A stretch of DNA of 64,000 nucleotides from CATOSD01 sp965226695. Lineage in GTDB: Bacteria > Chloroflexota > Dehalococcoidia > Lucifugimonadales > CATOSD01. Position 1 is the stretch's first letter; each line of letters opens with the position of its first letter. Shown here one piece after another: positions 7,475 to 16,617 of this stretch. A program made the translations under genes and the position numbers. A model generated the notes under the pieces. It was not told the origin of the DNA, did not search any database, and worked only from the letters and a program-made list of their open reading frames with translations. Location: positions 2,914,001-2,978,000 of the forward strand of contig OZ245405.1 of the NCBI GenBank assembly GCA_965226695.1. The letters run 5' to 3'.

Positions 7475-8224
7475 CTAAGTCGACCGAAGGGCGGGCCGCA
7501 CTGAGCGGGAGATGATGTCCACTTGCACGTCCTCCTCGCAGGTGTCAAGCATCTCCCTCAGAGCAATCCACTCGCGGTCGGTCGCCGTCAGCTCCCACTT
7601 GTCCTTTATCTTCATCCAGTCCATGGCGTAATCGCACCAGTGGTCCCGATTGGACGGGCGCCAGTCTTCGGGGCCCATGCTTCCCTTGGAGCGGTTCGCG
7701 GAAGGGTCCACCGCCGCCAGGTGGCCTTCAAACTCCAGGTCGTTCGCGAAGGCTGCCTTGCGCTCACGCGACCAGGCCCAGCCGCCGGAGCGGTGGGCGT
7801 TGGCCAGCGGCACCACGTGGTCCACGTCCAGGTCGCTCGGGTCTTCGAACACGGCCAGGGTGTACGGGTCCACCCACCTGCCCAACTCGACGCGGCAGCT
7901 ATCCTCAGTCTCGTAGGAGAGCGGCCCGTCGGCCTCCGCGATGAGCGTCTCTTGCCGCGCGTCCTGGCAGTCGCCGTCCTCGTCCAGCCAGTGCCTCCAC
8001 TCCCCGCGGTCGTACTCTGGGATGTCGCCGACGTCCCGGTCGATTCTCAGGGGCAGCGTGATCGCGTCGTCGCCGCTCCTGTCCAGCACGGCCCTCACGT
8101 CCGGCATCGGCGGCGGTCCGGCGTCGGGGGGCGTCGCGCCGCAGGCGGCGGCCGCTAGGGCAACGAGCAGGGCGGCCGCGATGTACGTCGCCGGCTTTCC
8201 GAGTGGTATCCATCGAAAGAGCAT
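7475..8224 (-). CDS. Secreted lipoprotein with HNH nuclease (DUF1524-like) domain
   Basis: Starting at the ATG at 8224 gives 249 residues with a lipoprotein signal: hydrophobic segment YIAAALLVALAAAACG with lipobox AAAC. The C-terminal half holds DVDHVVPLANAHRSGG, then DPSANRSKGSMGPEDW and DHWCDYAMDWMKIK, which is the HNH layout of extracellular nucleases related to Streptomyces/actinobacterial DUF1524 proteins. A role in degrading environmental DNA at the cell surface is likely. Longer in-frame starts up to 8311 exist but would place the signal peptide internally. Confidence 0.85.
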   Translation of the reverse strand: MLFRWIPLGKPATYIAAALLVALAAAACGATPPDAGPPPMPDVRAVLDRSGDDAITLPLRIDRDVGDIPEYDRGEWRHWLDEDGDCQDARQETLIAEADGPLSYETEDSCRVELGRWVDPYTLAVFEDPSDLDVDHVVPLANAHRSGGWAWSRERKAAFANDLEFEGHLAAVDPSANRSKGSMGPEDWRPSNRDHWCDYAMDWMKIKDKWELTATDREWIALREMLDTCEEDVQVDIISRSVRPALRST

Positions 8225-8406
8225 GTGTAGTCGCAATCGTGGTTCCTGCCACCGGTGAATCGACGGCCCCCGCGCCATCGCGGTATCGAGTTCTCTGGAG
8301 TCGGCAGGCACTACCGGCGCGCCACGTCCCGAACACCGCTGCCGGAAGTATATACGGGCGCTTCACATGCGCGCGCGGGCGGCGAATTTGGGTGCGTTCT
8401 GATACA

Positions 8407-8436
8407 TTGCCCAGGCAACGCGCGCTATGGTATACT
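8407..8436 (+). promoter_or_regulatory. Sigma-70-type promoter of the rpsB operon
   Basis: TTGCCC (8407-8412) and TATACT (8431-8436) are separated by 18 bases and lie 85 bases upstream of the rpsB start. No other candidate of similar quality is present in the 296-base gap between the divergent lipoprotein gene and rpsB. It probably drives rpsB and the following co-directional genes. Confidence 0.55.
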
Positions 8437-8520
8437 CTGCCAAGATACCGACGAGCCGTTCCTGGCGGCGCAGGTGCCTGCGCGCCAAGAAAACACACAC
8501 GCGGAGGAAGGCGAGAGTAT

Positions 8521-9417
8521 ATGCAGCAACAGATGGTACAGGCGGGAGTCATGCAGTCGGGGTCTGCCCCGGTCACCATGAAGTCCCTGCTTGAGGCGGG
8601 TGTACACTTCGGGCACCAGAAGCGCCGGTGGAACCCCAAGATGAAAACGTACATCTTCGCCCAGCGCAACGGCATCCACATCATAGACCTGCAAAAGACG
8701 CTGCGTATGCTCGAAGAAGCCTGTTCCTTCATGCGCGGAACGGCCGCCGAGGGCAAGCGAATCCTGATGGTGGGCACCAAGAAGCAGGCGCAGGACACCA
8801 TCCTGAACGACTCGGCCCGCAGCGACTCGTTCCACATAACAACGCGCTGGCTGGGCGGCACGCTCACCAACTTCAGGACGATACAGTCCAGGATCGACTA
8901 CATGGTGCAGCTCGAGACGCGGCGCGACCGCGGCGAGTTCGGCTCCCTGCCAAAGAAGGAGTCGCTCAAGCTCGAGGAGTCCATCGCGCGCCTCAACCGA
9001 TACCTCGGCGGCATCAAGGAGATGACCGAAATGCCCGGCGCGCTGTTCGTGGTCGACGTGGGCAAGGAGTCCATCGCTGTCGCCGAGGCCCGCCGCGTGG
9101 GCGTGCCCATAGTGGCGCTCGTGGACTCGGACTGCGACCCCGACTTGATCGACTACCCCATTCCTGGCAACGACGACGCCATCCGCTCTATCCGGCTTAT
9201 CACCGGACGGATTGCCGACGGCATCGTCGAGGGCAACAACCAGCGGCTCGCCCTCGACGTCGAGGAGATGGGCGAGGATACCGAAGGCCAGCTTGAAGAG
9301 GCCATGGCCGAGCCGGTTGCCCAGGCCGCTCAAGCGGTTCCGGCCGCACAGCCGGAACCGGCAACCCCAACCGATGTTACCCAGGCAGCCGCACCGGCGG
9401 CCCCCAACAATTCGTAG
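8521..9417 (+). CDS. rpsB: 30S ribosomal protein S2
   Basis: The protein has 298 residues. The signature LLEAGVHFGHQKRRWNPKM, the RWLGGTLTNF motif and VPIVALVDSDCDPD are diagnostic of bacterial S2. The ATG at 8521 has a GGAGGAAGGCG ribosome-binding site. About 35 residues at the C-terminus are an Ala/Pro/Gln-rich low-complexity tail not found in compact S2 proteins. It heads the classical rpsB-tsf-pyrH-frr order; tsf follows after 11 bases. Confidence 0.98.
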   Translation: MQQQMVQAGVMQSGSAPVTMKSLLEAGVHFGHQKRRWNPKMKTYIFAQRNGIHIIDLQKTLRMLEEACSFMRGTAAEGKRILMVGTKKQAQDTILNDSARSDSFHITTRWLGGTLTNFRTIQSRIDYMVQLETRRDRGEFGSLPKKESLKLEESIARLNRYLGGIKEMTEMPGALFVVDVGKESIAVAEARRVGVPIVALVDSDCDPDLIDYPIPGNDDAIRSIRLITGRIADGIVEGNNQRLALDVEEMGEDTEGQLEEAMAEPVAQAAQAVPAAQPEPATPTDVTQAAAPAAPNNS

Positions 9418-9428
9418 GAGGCCAGGCG

Positions 9429-9929
9429 TTGGTAAGCGTTGATTCGATCAAGGCGCTCAGGGAAGAGACCGGCGCCGGTGTAATGGACTGCAAGAGGGCG
9501 CTGGAAGCGGCCGACGGCGACGTTGCAAGGGCGCAAGACATACTCCGGCAGGAGGGCATAGCCTCCGCCGTAAAGAAGTCGTCCCGGGCAACTAACGACG
9601 GCGTTGTGGAGTCCTATATCCACAGCGGGGGCCGCATTGGCGTGCTAGTAGAAGTCAACTGCGAAACGGACTTCGTAGCGCGTACGCCGGAGTTCCGCGA
9701 GTTGGCCCACAACCTCGCCATGCAGGTGGCGGCCATGGACCCACTACATATCGACCAGTCGGACCTTCCGGAGGGTGTGGAAGTCAACCCCCAGGAAGCC
9801 TGCCTGTTGCAGCAAGCCTTCATTAGGGACCCCAGCAAGACGATAGACGACCTTCTCAAAGAGTCTGTCGGCAAGCTCGGGGAGAACATACGGGTCAGAA
9901 GGTTTACCAGATTCGCCCTCGGCGAGTAG
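9429..9929 (+). CDS. tsf: Elongation factor Ts (short form)
   Basis: The 166-residue protein starts at a TTG with AGGAGG nine bases upstream. The N-terminal UBA-like domain (IKALREETGAGVMDCKRAL) and the nucleotide-exchange core (VNCETDFVART with the TDF motif) are intact, and the C-terminus GENIRVRRFTRF is typical. It is much shorter than the E. coli protein (about 283 residues) because one dimerisation subdomain and the coiled coil are missing, as in Thermus. It exchanges GDP for GTP on EF-Tu. Confidence 0.96.
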   Translation: MVSVDSIKALREETGAGVMDCKRALEAADGDVARAQDILRQEGIASAVKKSSRATNDGVVESYIHSGGRIGVLVEVNCETDFVARTPEFRELAHNLAMQVAAMDPLHIDQSDLPEGVEVNPQEACLLQQAFIRDPSKTIDDLLKESVGKLGENIRVRRFTRFALGE

Positions 9930-9951
9930 CTCGCCAGCAACCGCTCACAAC

Positions 9952-10674
9952 ATGGCCGAAGTCAAATACAGCCGCATTCTGCTCAAGCTCAGCGGTGAGT
10001 CTTTCAAGGGCGAGAGCGGTGCTCTAATAGACCCCGAGGCCGTCAGCTACATGGCCCGCCAGATAAAGGCCGTGCGGGACATGGGCGTTCAACTCGGCGT
10101 CGTGGTCGGCGGTGGCAACATCTGGCGGGGCTCTCAGGCCTCCGGTATGGACAGGGCGACCGCAGACTACGCCGGTATGCTGGCCACTGTGATAGATGCC
10201 TTGGCCCTTCAGGACTCGCTGGAGCGCGTTTTCGATATCCCCACCAGGACCCAGACGGCCCTGACCATTCAGGAGGTCGCCGAACCGTACATACGCCGCC
10301 GCGCGATTCGCCACCTGGAAAAGGAGCGCGTGGTGCTGTTCGCCGCGGGCACTGGCAACCCGTTCATGACCACCGACACCGCGGCTGCGCTCAGAGCCAT
10401 CGAGATCAACGCGAAGGTGCTGCTCATGGCCAAGCACGGCGTGGACGGCGTGTACGCCACAGACCCCAACCTGGACCCGTCCGCTGAGAAGCTGGACACC
10501 CTCACGTACCTGGAGGCGCTGGAGAGGCGGCTGAGAGTGATGGACAGCACCGCCCTTTCCCTGTGCATGGAGAACAACCTGCCCATAATCGTTTTTGACC
10601 TGTTCACGCCCGGAACCCTGGAGCGCATCATACAGGGCGAAAGCGTGGGCTCAGTGGTGAACGCGGGTGGCTGA
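9952..10674 (+). CDS. pyrH: UMP kinase
   Basis: The 240-residue amino-acid-kinase-fold enzyme phosphorylates UMP to UDP. ILLKLSGESFKG (phosphate loop), VVGGGNIWRG and GTGNPFMTTDTAAALRA are family signatures. The length is standard. It lies 22 bases after tsf in the conserved translation operon and is followed by frr. It ends with TGA, which shows that TGA is used as an ordinary stop in this genome. Confidence 0.97.
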   Translation: MAEVKYSRILLKLSGESFKGESGALIDPEAVSYMARQIKAVRDMGVQLGVVVGGGNIWRGSQASGMDRATADYAGMLATVIDALALQDSLERVFDIPTRTQTALTIQEVAEPYIRRRAIRHLEKERVVLFAAGTGNPFMTTDTAAALRAIEINAKVLLMAKHGVDGVYATDPNLDPSAEKLDTLTYLEALERRLRVMDSTALSLCMENNLPIIVFDLFTPGTLERIIQGESVGSVVNAGG

Positions 10675-10769
10675 GTTCCGCGGCGAAACAGCGTAGCCCG
10701 ATACGCGCCCGCCCGTCCGCCGTCGCGCGGTTGGGGACGGAACGCAGATTCAGACGGGGGAGTATTGCC

Positions 10770-11333
10770 ATGGCAACGGTTGAAGAGGTTTTAGCGGACA
10801 CCGAATCGAGAATGAGCAAGTCGGCCGAGGCGCTAAAGAGGGATCTGAGCACTATCCGAACGGGCCGGGCGTCGCCCGCGCTGGTCGAAAACCTGATGGC
10901 CGACTACTATGGAGTGCCGACCCCGCTCAACCAGCTGGCCTCGATTTCCGTGCCCGAGGCGCGCGTGCTGATGATCCAGCCCTGGGACAAGCAGTCGATG
11001 AAGGACGTCGAAAAGGGCATTCTACGTTCGGACCTGGGCCTGACGCCCAACAACGACGGCAACGTGATTCGCATCAACATTCCCACACTCACCGAGGAGC
11101 GCCGCCGCGATCTGGTAAAGCTCGTGGGCCGCAAGGTCGAAGATGCCAACGTAGCGGTGCGCAACATTCGCCGCGATAGCCTGGAGACCTTCCGCAGCAT
11201 GGAGAAGAGCAAGGACATCTCACAGGACGAGGGCAGGCGCGCGCAGACTCAGCTCCAACAGGTGACCGACAACTACGTCGGCCAAAACGGCGTCCAACGA
11301 GAACAGAAGGAAGCCGAGGTGATGGAGGTCTGA
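10770..11333 (+). CDS. frr: Ribosome recycling factor
   Basis: The 187-residue protein starts at the ATG at 10770 behind GGGGGAG. LSTIRTGRASPALVENLMADYYG and RRRDLVKLVGRKVEDANVAVRNIRRD are the RRF signatures (three-helix domain I and hinge). It splits post-termination ribosomes with EF-G. Its last codons overlap the probable beginning of uppS, consistent with operon coupling. Confidence 0.97.
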   Translation: MATVEEVLADTESRMSKSAEALKRDLSTIRTGRASPALVENLMADYYGVPTPLNQLASISVPEARVLMIQPWDKQSMKDVEKGILRSDLGLTPNNDGNVIRINIPTLTEERRRDLVKLVGRKVEDANVAVRNIRRDSLETFRSMEKSKDISQDEGRRAQTQLQQVTDNYVGQNGVQREQKEAEVMEV

Positions 11334-11401
11334 GCCGGGCTATAGCTGAAGCCGTCGCCAAAGATTCCGGTGTCGCGCCGGAACTTGCCCCCCCGCAGCA
11401 C

Positions 11402-12088
11402 GTGGCGATCATCATGGACGGCAATGGCCGCTGGGCGCACAGCCGCGGCGGCACACGCTCGGACGGCCACCGCGCCGGCGCCCAAAACCTGCGGACCGTC
11501 ATAGAGATTTTTTCCCGCCACGGCGTCCGCTACCTGACGCTTTACGCCTTCTCCACCGAGAATTGGCGCCGCCCCGGCGATGAGGTGCGTGTGCTGATTG
11601 ACCTGCTGCGCGAGGTCATCATCCGTGAGGTGCGAGACCTTCACCACAACGGTGTCAGGATTCGCCACCTGGGAAGGCTCGACCGGCTGTCGGAAGAACT
11701 TCAATCGCTCATCCGCCAGAGCCAGGAGCTCACTCAGCACAACACCGGCATGACGCTCAGCGTGGCGTTCGACTACGGCGGGCGCGACGAGATACTGAAT
11801 GCGGTGCGCGGCATTGTCGCCGACGGCGTCGCGCTCGAAAACGTCACCCACGAGCTGTTCGAACGGTATCTCCACACGCGCGACCTGCCAGACCCCGACC
11901 TCATCATCAGGACCGCCGGCGAGATGCGGCTGAGCAATTTCCTGCTGTGGCAGTCCGCCTATGCCGAGTTCTACACCACCGACGTCCTGTGGCCGGACTT
12001 CGGCGAGCACGAAGCTCTCGCCGCCCTGTCCGCCTACAGCCAACGCCGGCGCCGGTTCGGTCGGGCGCCGGCTGAGAGCCGGCATTAG
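11402..12088 (+). CDS. uppS: Isoprenyl (undecaprenyl) diphosphate synthase
   Basis: The cis-prenyltransferase makes the C55 lipid carrier for cell-wall synthesis. VAIIMDGNGRWAHSRGG is the catalytic region with its Asp, TLYAFSTENWRRP binds substrate, and LIIRTAGEMRLSNFLLWQ and the C-terminal WPDF complete the family set. The stated start is the first canonical start codon (GTG at 11402), but family members normally have residues such as P-x-H before VAIIMDG. The frame is open upstream through PPQH to a CTG at 11330 that overlaps the frr stop as CTGA with GAGG nearby, so the true start is probably upstream and non-canonical. Confidence 0.93.
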   Translation: MAIIMDGNGRWAHSRGGTRSDGHRAGAQNLRTVIEIFSRHGVRYLTLYAFSTENWRRPGDEVRVLIDLLREVIIREVRDLHHNGVRIRHLGRLDRLSEELQSLIRQSQELTQHNTGMTLSVAFDYGGRDEILNAVRGIVADGVALENVTHELFERYLHTRDLPDPDLIIRTAGEMRLSNFLLWQSAYAEFYTTDVLWPDFGEHEALAALSAYSQRRRRFGRAPAESRH

Positions 12089-12117
12089 TGCCGCGTCCCA
12101 ACAGGGCCGCGCCGTAA

Positions 12118-12915
12118 ATGGCAACTCGCATCGCAACGGCCGCCGTCGGCCTGCCGCTGCTTCTCCTCGTAGTCTGGGTCGATAACCCCCTACCCTTCAT
12201 CGCGTTGTGCGCCGCAGCAGCCGCGCTTGGCGCTTGGGAACTGTCCGGCATGGCGCGCCACTGGGGCGACCGGCCGCTCGAAGCGGCCTCAGCCGGCATT
12301 GCCGCCGCGCTCGTCGCGTCGGCGCAGCTGTTGCCGCTCGATACGTTTTGGGCCACCCTCGCCCAATCGCTGGCGCTGCTGCTGTCGGCGCTCGCGCTGG
12401 CCTGGCTGCTGAGGCGCGGGACCCCGGATAGCCGCCCCGCCCGATGGCTGGCAACGCTCGCCCCGGCCCTGTTCGTGGGCGGGCTGCTCTTCCACGCGCC
12501 GCTTCTGCGCGCGGCGGACTCCGGGCGCGAGTGGATACTGCTGCTGCTGCTAACCACCTTCGCCACCGATACCGGCGCCTATTTCGTGGGCAAGGCGGTG
12601 GGCAGAACGCCGCTCGCGCCCGCGATAAGCCCGGCCAAGACCCGCGAAGGCGCGGCGGGCGGGCTGATCGCCGCCGTGGCAGCCTGCATGGCTCTCGACG
12701 CGGTCCTGGGACTGCCCGCCACGTGGTGGCAGGCCGCGTTGCTGGGAGGCGCCCTCGGCATCGTCGGACAGCTCGGCGACCTGACCGAGTCGCGCCTCAA
12801 GCGCATAGCCTGCGTCAAGGACTCGGGCCGGCTCATGCCCGGCCACGGCGGGCTCCTCGACAGGCTCGACTCCGTTACGCTCAACGTCGTCGTGGTATAC
12901 TACTTCGTGCTATGA
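12118..12915 (+). CDS. cdsA: Phosphatidate cytidylyltransferase
   Basis: The 265-residue, multi-spanning membrane enzyme makes CDP-diacylglycerol from phosphatidate and CTP. The C-terminal signature is intact: SPAKTREGAAGG, GDLTESRLKRIACVKDSG and MPGHGGLLDRLDS. About seven hydrophobic helices precede and flank it. The stop overlaps the dxr start as ATGA, so the two are translationally coupled. Confidence 0.95.
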   Translation: MATRIATAAVGLPLLLLVVWVDNPLPFIALCAAAAALGAWELSGMARHWGDRPLEAASAGIAAALVASAQLLPLDTFWATLAQSLALLLSALALAWLLRRGTPDSRPARWLATLAPALFVGGLLFHAPLLRAADSGREWILLLLLTTFATDTGAYFVGKAVGRTPLAPAISPAKTREGAAGGLIAAVAACMALDAVLGLPATWWQAALLGGALGIVGQLGDLTESRLKRIACVKDSGRLMPGHGGLLDRLDSVTLNVVVVYYFVL

Positions 12916-14051
12916 CCCCAACGAAAAAGAGACTCGCCATCCTAGGCTCCACGGGGTCGATCGGTACACAGACGCTGGACGTCGTGCGCGCCTTCCCCGA
13001 CGAATTCCGCGTAGTGGGGCTAGCGGCCCGCAGGAGCCTGGCGCTGCTGGAAGAGCAGGTGAGGGAGTTCTCCCCCGACTTGGTCTCCTGCGAGGGCACC
13101 TCCCACGAAAAGGAGTCCATCCTCTCCTACGGCTGCCGCGAGTGCGCCATGGACGACATGGCTTCGCACCCCGACGTGGACATGCTGGTTACGGCGACAA
13201 CGGGCGACGTGGCCCTCGCGCCAACCTGCACGGCTATCGAGGCCGGCAAAGACGTTGCCCTGGCCAACAAGGAGACGGTGGTCATGGCGGGTGAGATTGT
13301 GACAAAACTCGCCACGCGCCATGGCACGGCGATTCTGCCGCTGGACAGCGAACCCAACGCCATCTGGCAGTGCATGAGAGGGGAAGCGCCCGAAGTCAGC
13401 AGGCTGTTCATCACCGCGTCGGGAGGCGCGCTGCGCGACACGCCCATAGACCGCCTGGCCGCCGTCATGCCCGCCGACGCGCTGCGGCACCCCACCTGGA
13501 GCATGGGCGCGAAGATCACCATCGACTCAGCAACGCTGATGAACAAGGCGTTCGAGGTGATCGAGGCTCACTGGCTGTTCGGCGTGCCCTGGGACGACAT
13601 CGAGGTCGTCATCCACCCGCAGAGCGTCGTGCACTCCCTGGTGGAATTCCTTGACGGGTCGGTAAAGGCGCAGATGGGTCTGCCCGACATGCGCCTGCCC
13701 ATACAGTGCGCCCTGTTCTACCCCCGCCGCGTGCGTAACGGCAACCTGCCCACGCTGGACCTGACGGGGTCCGGCCCGCTCACTTTCGAGGAGTGGGACC
13801 CGGAGCGATACCCCTGCTTCAACTTAGCGATAGATGTTGCGCGGCGCGGCGGCACCTGGCCGGCCGCGCTGTGTGGCGCCGACGAGGCCGCCGTGGAAAT
13901 GTTCCTGTCGGGCAACATCGGCTTTACGGAGATTCCCGACCTGATACAGGAGTCCCTCGCGGGCCATAGCGACGTGGCTGAGCCTTCGATTCCCGACATC
14001 AAGGCAGCAGCGCAGTCGGCGATGGCGCGAGCGCGGGCCGCGGCCCTCTAG
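12912..14051 (+). CDS. dxr: 1-deoxy-D-xylulose 5-phosphate reductoisomerase
   Basis: The 379-residue protein is the second enzyme of the MEP isoprenoid pathway and forms MEP from DXP with NADPH. LAILGSTGSIGTQTLDVVR is the nucleotide-binding motif, ALANKETVVMAG and PLDSEPNAIWQC carry metal/substrate ligands, and TASGGALRD and SMGAKITIDSATLMNKAFE are strongly conserved. The ATG at 12912 overlaps the cdsA stop. ispG, another MEP-pathway gene, lies 1.4 kb downstream. Confidence 0.97.
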   Translation: MTPTKKRLAILGSTGSIGTQTLDVVRAFPDEFRVVGLAARRSLALLEEQVREFSPDLVSCEGTSHEKESILSYGCRECAMDDMASHPDVDMLVTATTGDVALAPTCTAIEAGKDVALANKETVVMAGEIVTKLATRHGTAILPLDSEPNAIWQCMRGEAPEVSRLFITASGGALRDTPIDRLAAVMPADALRHPTWSMGAKITIDSATLMNKAFEVIEAHWLFGVPWDDIEVVIHPQSVVHSLVEFLDGSVKAQMGLPDMRLPIQCALFYPRRVRNGNLPTLDLTGSGPLTFEEWDPERYPCFNLAIDVARRGGTWPAALCGADEAAVEMFLSGNIGFTEIPDLIQESLAGHSDVAEPSIPDIKAAAQSAMARARAAAL

Positions 14052-14059
14052 AGGCGAAG

Positions 14060-15364
14060 GTGTTCGACCTACCATCCTGGCTGCTCGTCATCCCCGTTCT
14101 GGCGTTTCTGATTTTCGTCCACGAGTTGGGCCACTTCGTTGCCGCGAAGCGGTTCGGCATAGGCGTCATCGAGTTCGGCTTCGGATTCCCGCCCCGCCTG
14201 GTTGGCGTCCGGCCCGTGGGCCGAGGCCGCCTGCGGCTGGTGGTCCCCGAGCCGATTCGCCGGCGGCTCGGCCGTGGCGACTCCCCCCGTGACTACGAAG
14301 AACACGACCCGGCGGACGAGGACGGCGGCACCATCTACTCCGTGAACGCCATTCCCCTCGGCGGATTCGTGCGAATGCTTGGCGAGGAGGACCCGAGCGC
14401 GCCGGACAGCTTCGCCCGCAAAGGCCCGCTCGCGCGGACGATTGTGCTGTGTGCCGGTTCGTTCATGAACCTGCTGGTGGCCGTGGTCATACTGTCGGCG
14501 CTGCTCGTAGTCGGGCGTGACACGGTCGTCGGGGCGGTCACGATAAGCGGCGTCGCGCCCAACTCGCCGGCGGCAGAGGCCGGGCTGCGGGCCGGCGACA
14601 CCATAGTCGCCGTACAGGGTCAGCCGGTCGACAACCACGCGGACCTGATACGCAAGATAATGGCCAGGCTGGGCGCTCCCAGCGAGCTGTCGGTGCGCCG
14701 CGGCTCGCTCATCAGCGGCCTGGGTGCGTCGCCGGAGTACGCCGCCGTGGACGTCGTCACCGTCACACCCAGGCTGGACCCGCCGGAACTGCTCATCGTC
14801 GACGAAGTGGCGGATCCCGCGCGCGAGGTGTCGCTGACCGAGGCGCGCCGCTACGATGCCGCGCTGGTCGTGGGCGACACTCTCACGCAGGGCGCGGTGG
14901 GCATCATAGTTGGTACTGCCAACCCCAAGGTCGTAAAGCGAAGCCAACCGGTCTGGCGGGCAGTGCCCATGTCGTTCGGCAGCATCTGGGAGATCCTGAC
15001 CATCACCAAGAATGGCCTACACCGCTGGATCGCCGGGGGCGAAGACCCCGGCCTCGCAGGTCCCGTCGGCATCGCGCAGATCACGGGGGAGGCGGCGAAC
15101 GCGGGCGGACTGCTGCCCGTGCTCGAGCTGACAGCCTTCATCAGCCTAAGCCTCGCCATAGTCAACGTGCTGCCAATTCCCGGGTTGGACGGCGGACGGC
15201 TCATGTTCGTGTTGCTGGAGTGGGCGCGGGGCGGCAAGCGCATCTCGCCCCAGCGAGAAGGGATCATTCACCTCGCCGGTTTCGGAATGCTCATAGGACT
15301 GGTCGTGGTGATCACCTACTTCGACATATCCCGCATCTTGAATGGCGACAGTTTCATAAGATAG
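14060..15364 (+). CDS. rseP: Site-2 membrane metalloprotease RseP
   Basis: The 434-residue M50-family intramembrane protease has a GTG start. The zinc motif HELGH is at about residues 21-25 in the first membrane helix. The NVLPIPGLDGGRLM motif supplies the third ligand near the C-terminus. One PDZ domain (VAPNSPAAEAGLRAGDTIVAV) lies between. An acidic insertion (YEEHDPADEDGGTIYS) follows the first helix before GGFVRMLGEEDP. It cleaves membrane anti-sigma factors or signal-peptide remnants. Confidence 0.95.
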   Translation: MFDLPSWLLVIPVLAFLIFVHELGHFVAAKRFGIGVIEFGFGFPPRLVGVRPVGRGRLRLVVPEPIRRRLGRGDSPRDYEEHDPADEDGGTIYSVNAIPLGGFVRMLGEEDPSAPDSFARKGPLARTIVLCAGSFMNLLVAVVILSALLVVGRDTVVGAVTISGVAPNSPAAEAGLRAGDTIVAVQGQPVDNHADLIRKIMARLGAPSELSVRRGSLISGLGASPEYAAVDVVTVTPRLDPPELLIVDEVADPAREVSLTEARRYDAALVVGDTLTQGAVGIIVGTANPKVVKRSQPVWRAVPMSFGSIWEILTITKNGLHRWIAGGEDPGLAGPVGIAQITGEAANAGGLLPVLELTAFISLSLAIVNVLPIPGLDGGRLMFVLLEWARGGKRISPQREGIIHLAGFGMLIGLVVVITYFDISRILNGDSFIR

Positions 15365-15385
15365 TCTGGTAAGCGTAGCGAAGTC

Positions 15386-15408
15386 CCTTCTCCCTTGGCG
15401 GGAGAAGG
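15386..15408. repeat. Intergenic palindrome, CCTTCTCCC family
   Basis: CCTTCTCCC (15386-15394) and GGGAGAAGG (15400-15408) form a perfect 9-base inverted repeat around TTGGC, followed by TTAGGATGAGGG. It lies in the short rseP-ispG gap. Very similar palindromes occur at 45807, 45863, 46846 and 49791, so it is a dispersed small repeat family. Confidence 0.8.
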
Positions 15409-15432
15409 TTAGGATGAGGGGGAACCGCGCCA

Positions 15433-16578
15433 ATGCGACAGCGCCGCGTATCGAAAGCAATCCACGTTGGCGACGTCAAGATAGGCGGCGACGCCCCAAT
15501 CACCGTCCAGTCCATGACCAAGACCGACACGCGCGACGTGGCGGCCACTGTCGCCGAGATCCACGGTCTGGAGGAGGATGGCTGCGAGCTCATTCGCTGC
15601 GCCGTCCCGGACATGGAGGCCGCGCGTGCGCTCGCCGAAATCAAGCGTCGCATATCGATTCCTCTCATCGCCGACATCCATTTCCACTATCAGCTCGCCC
15701 TGGAGTCGCTGGAAAGCGGCGTGGACTGCCTGCGGCTGAACCCGGGCAACATAAGGGACCGCGAAAAGGTCGAGACGGTCGTGCGCGAGGCGAAGGCGCG
15801 CCAGGTGCCCATCCGAATCGGCGTCAACTTCGGAAGCCTGCCGCCTGTGGGCGGCATCGGAGTCACGCGGGGCCTGTCCCGCCACAGGGACGGCGTGAAC
15901 ATGCTGCCCAAGGCCGGCGAGACCGAGGCCGGCGAGTACTCGATTGTCGACCACATGGTGCAGACCGGCCTCTGGGAGATTGGTATCCTGGAGGACCTGG
16001 ACTTCGACCTGATCAAGATTTCACTCAAGGCATTCGACGTGGACACCACCATCGAGACCTACCGGCGAATGGCGCGGCTGGTGCCCTACCCGCTCCACCT
16101 CGGCATTACCGAAGCCGGAACAGCGAAATCCGGCAGCATTCGCAGCGCGATAGGCCTGGGAGCGCTGCTGTACGAGGGCATAGGCGACACCATCCGCGTC
16201 TCGCTCAGTGACGAATCGCGGGAAGAGGTCTACACCGGCTTCGAGATACTCAAGGCGCTCGGGCTACGCAAGGAGGGCGCGGTGATGGTCGCCTGCCCGA
16301 GCTGCGGCCGCGCCGACGTGGACATCCGCAAGCTCGCCAACGAAGTCGACGGCCTCCTTAAAAGCACCAAGACGCCCATAAAGGTCGCCGTCATGGGCTG
16401 CGAGGTGAACGGGCCGGGCGAGGCGAAGGACGCGGACGTCGGTATTGCCGCGGGCGCGGGCCGGGCGATCATATTCCGCAAGGGCCAAAAGTCCCGCATA
16501 GTGGAAGAGGCGGACATGTTGGACGCCCTCATGGAAGAGGTCCGCCGAGCCGAAGCCGAAATCGGCGCCACGGGCTGA
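15433..16578 (+). CDS. ispG: 4-hydroxy-3-methylbut-2-enyl diphosphate synthase (flavodoxin/ferredoxin type)
   Basis: The 381-residue iron-sulfur enzyme reductively opens MEcPP in the MEP pathway. APITVQSMTKTDTRDV and LRLNPGNIRDREKV are N-terminal TIM-barrel signatures. The C-terminal 4Fe-4S ligands are visible in VACPSCGRADVD and AVMGCEVNGPGEAKDADVG. It is the single-domain bacterial length, without the plant-type insertion. An IS element begins 42 bases after the stop. Confidence 0.97.
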   Translation: MRQRRVSKAIHVGDVKIGGDAPITVQSMTKTDTRDVAATVAEIHGLEEDGCELIRCAVPDMEAARALAEIKRRISIPLIADIHFHYQLALESLESGVDCLRLNPGNIRDREKVETVVREAKARQVPIRIGVNFGSLPPVGGIGVTRGLSRHRDGVNMLPKAGETEAGEYSIVDHMVQTGLWEIGILEDLDFDLIKISLKAFDVDTTIETYRRMARLVPYPLHLGITEAGTAKSGSIRSAIGLGALLYEGIGDTIRVSLSDESREEVYTGFEILKALGLRKEGAVMVACPSCGRADVDIRKLANEVDGLLKSTKTPIKVAVMGCEVNGPGEAKDADVGIAAGAGRAIIFRKGQKSRIVEEADMLDALMEEVRRAEAEIGATG

Positions 16579-16617
16579 TTCGGCGGCGGCGGGTCACTTG
16601 CCGGAGTGACTATCCGA

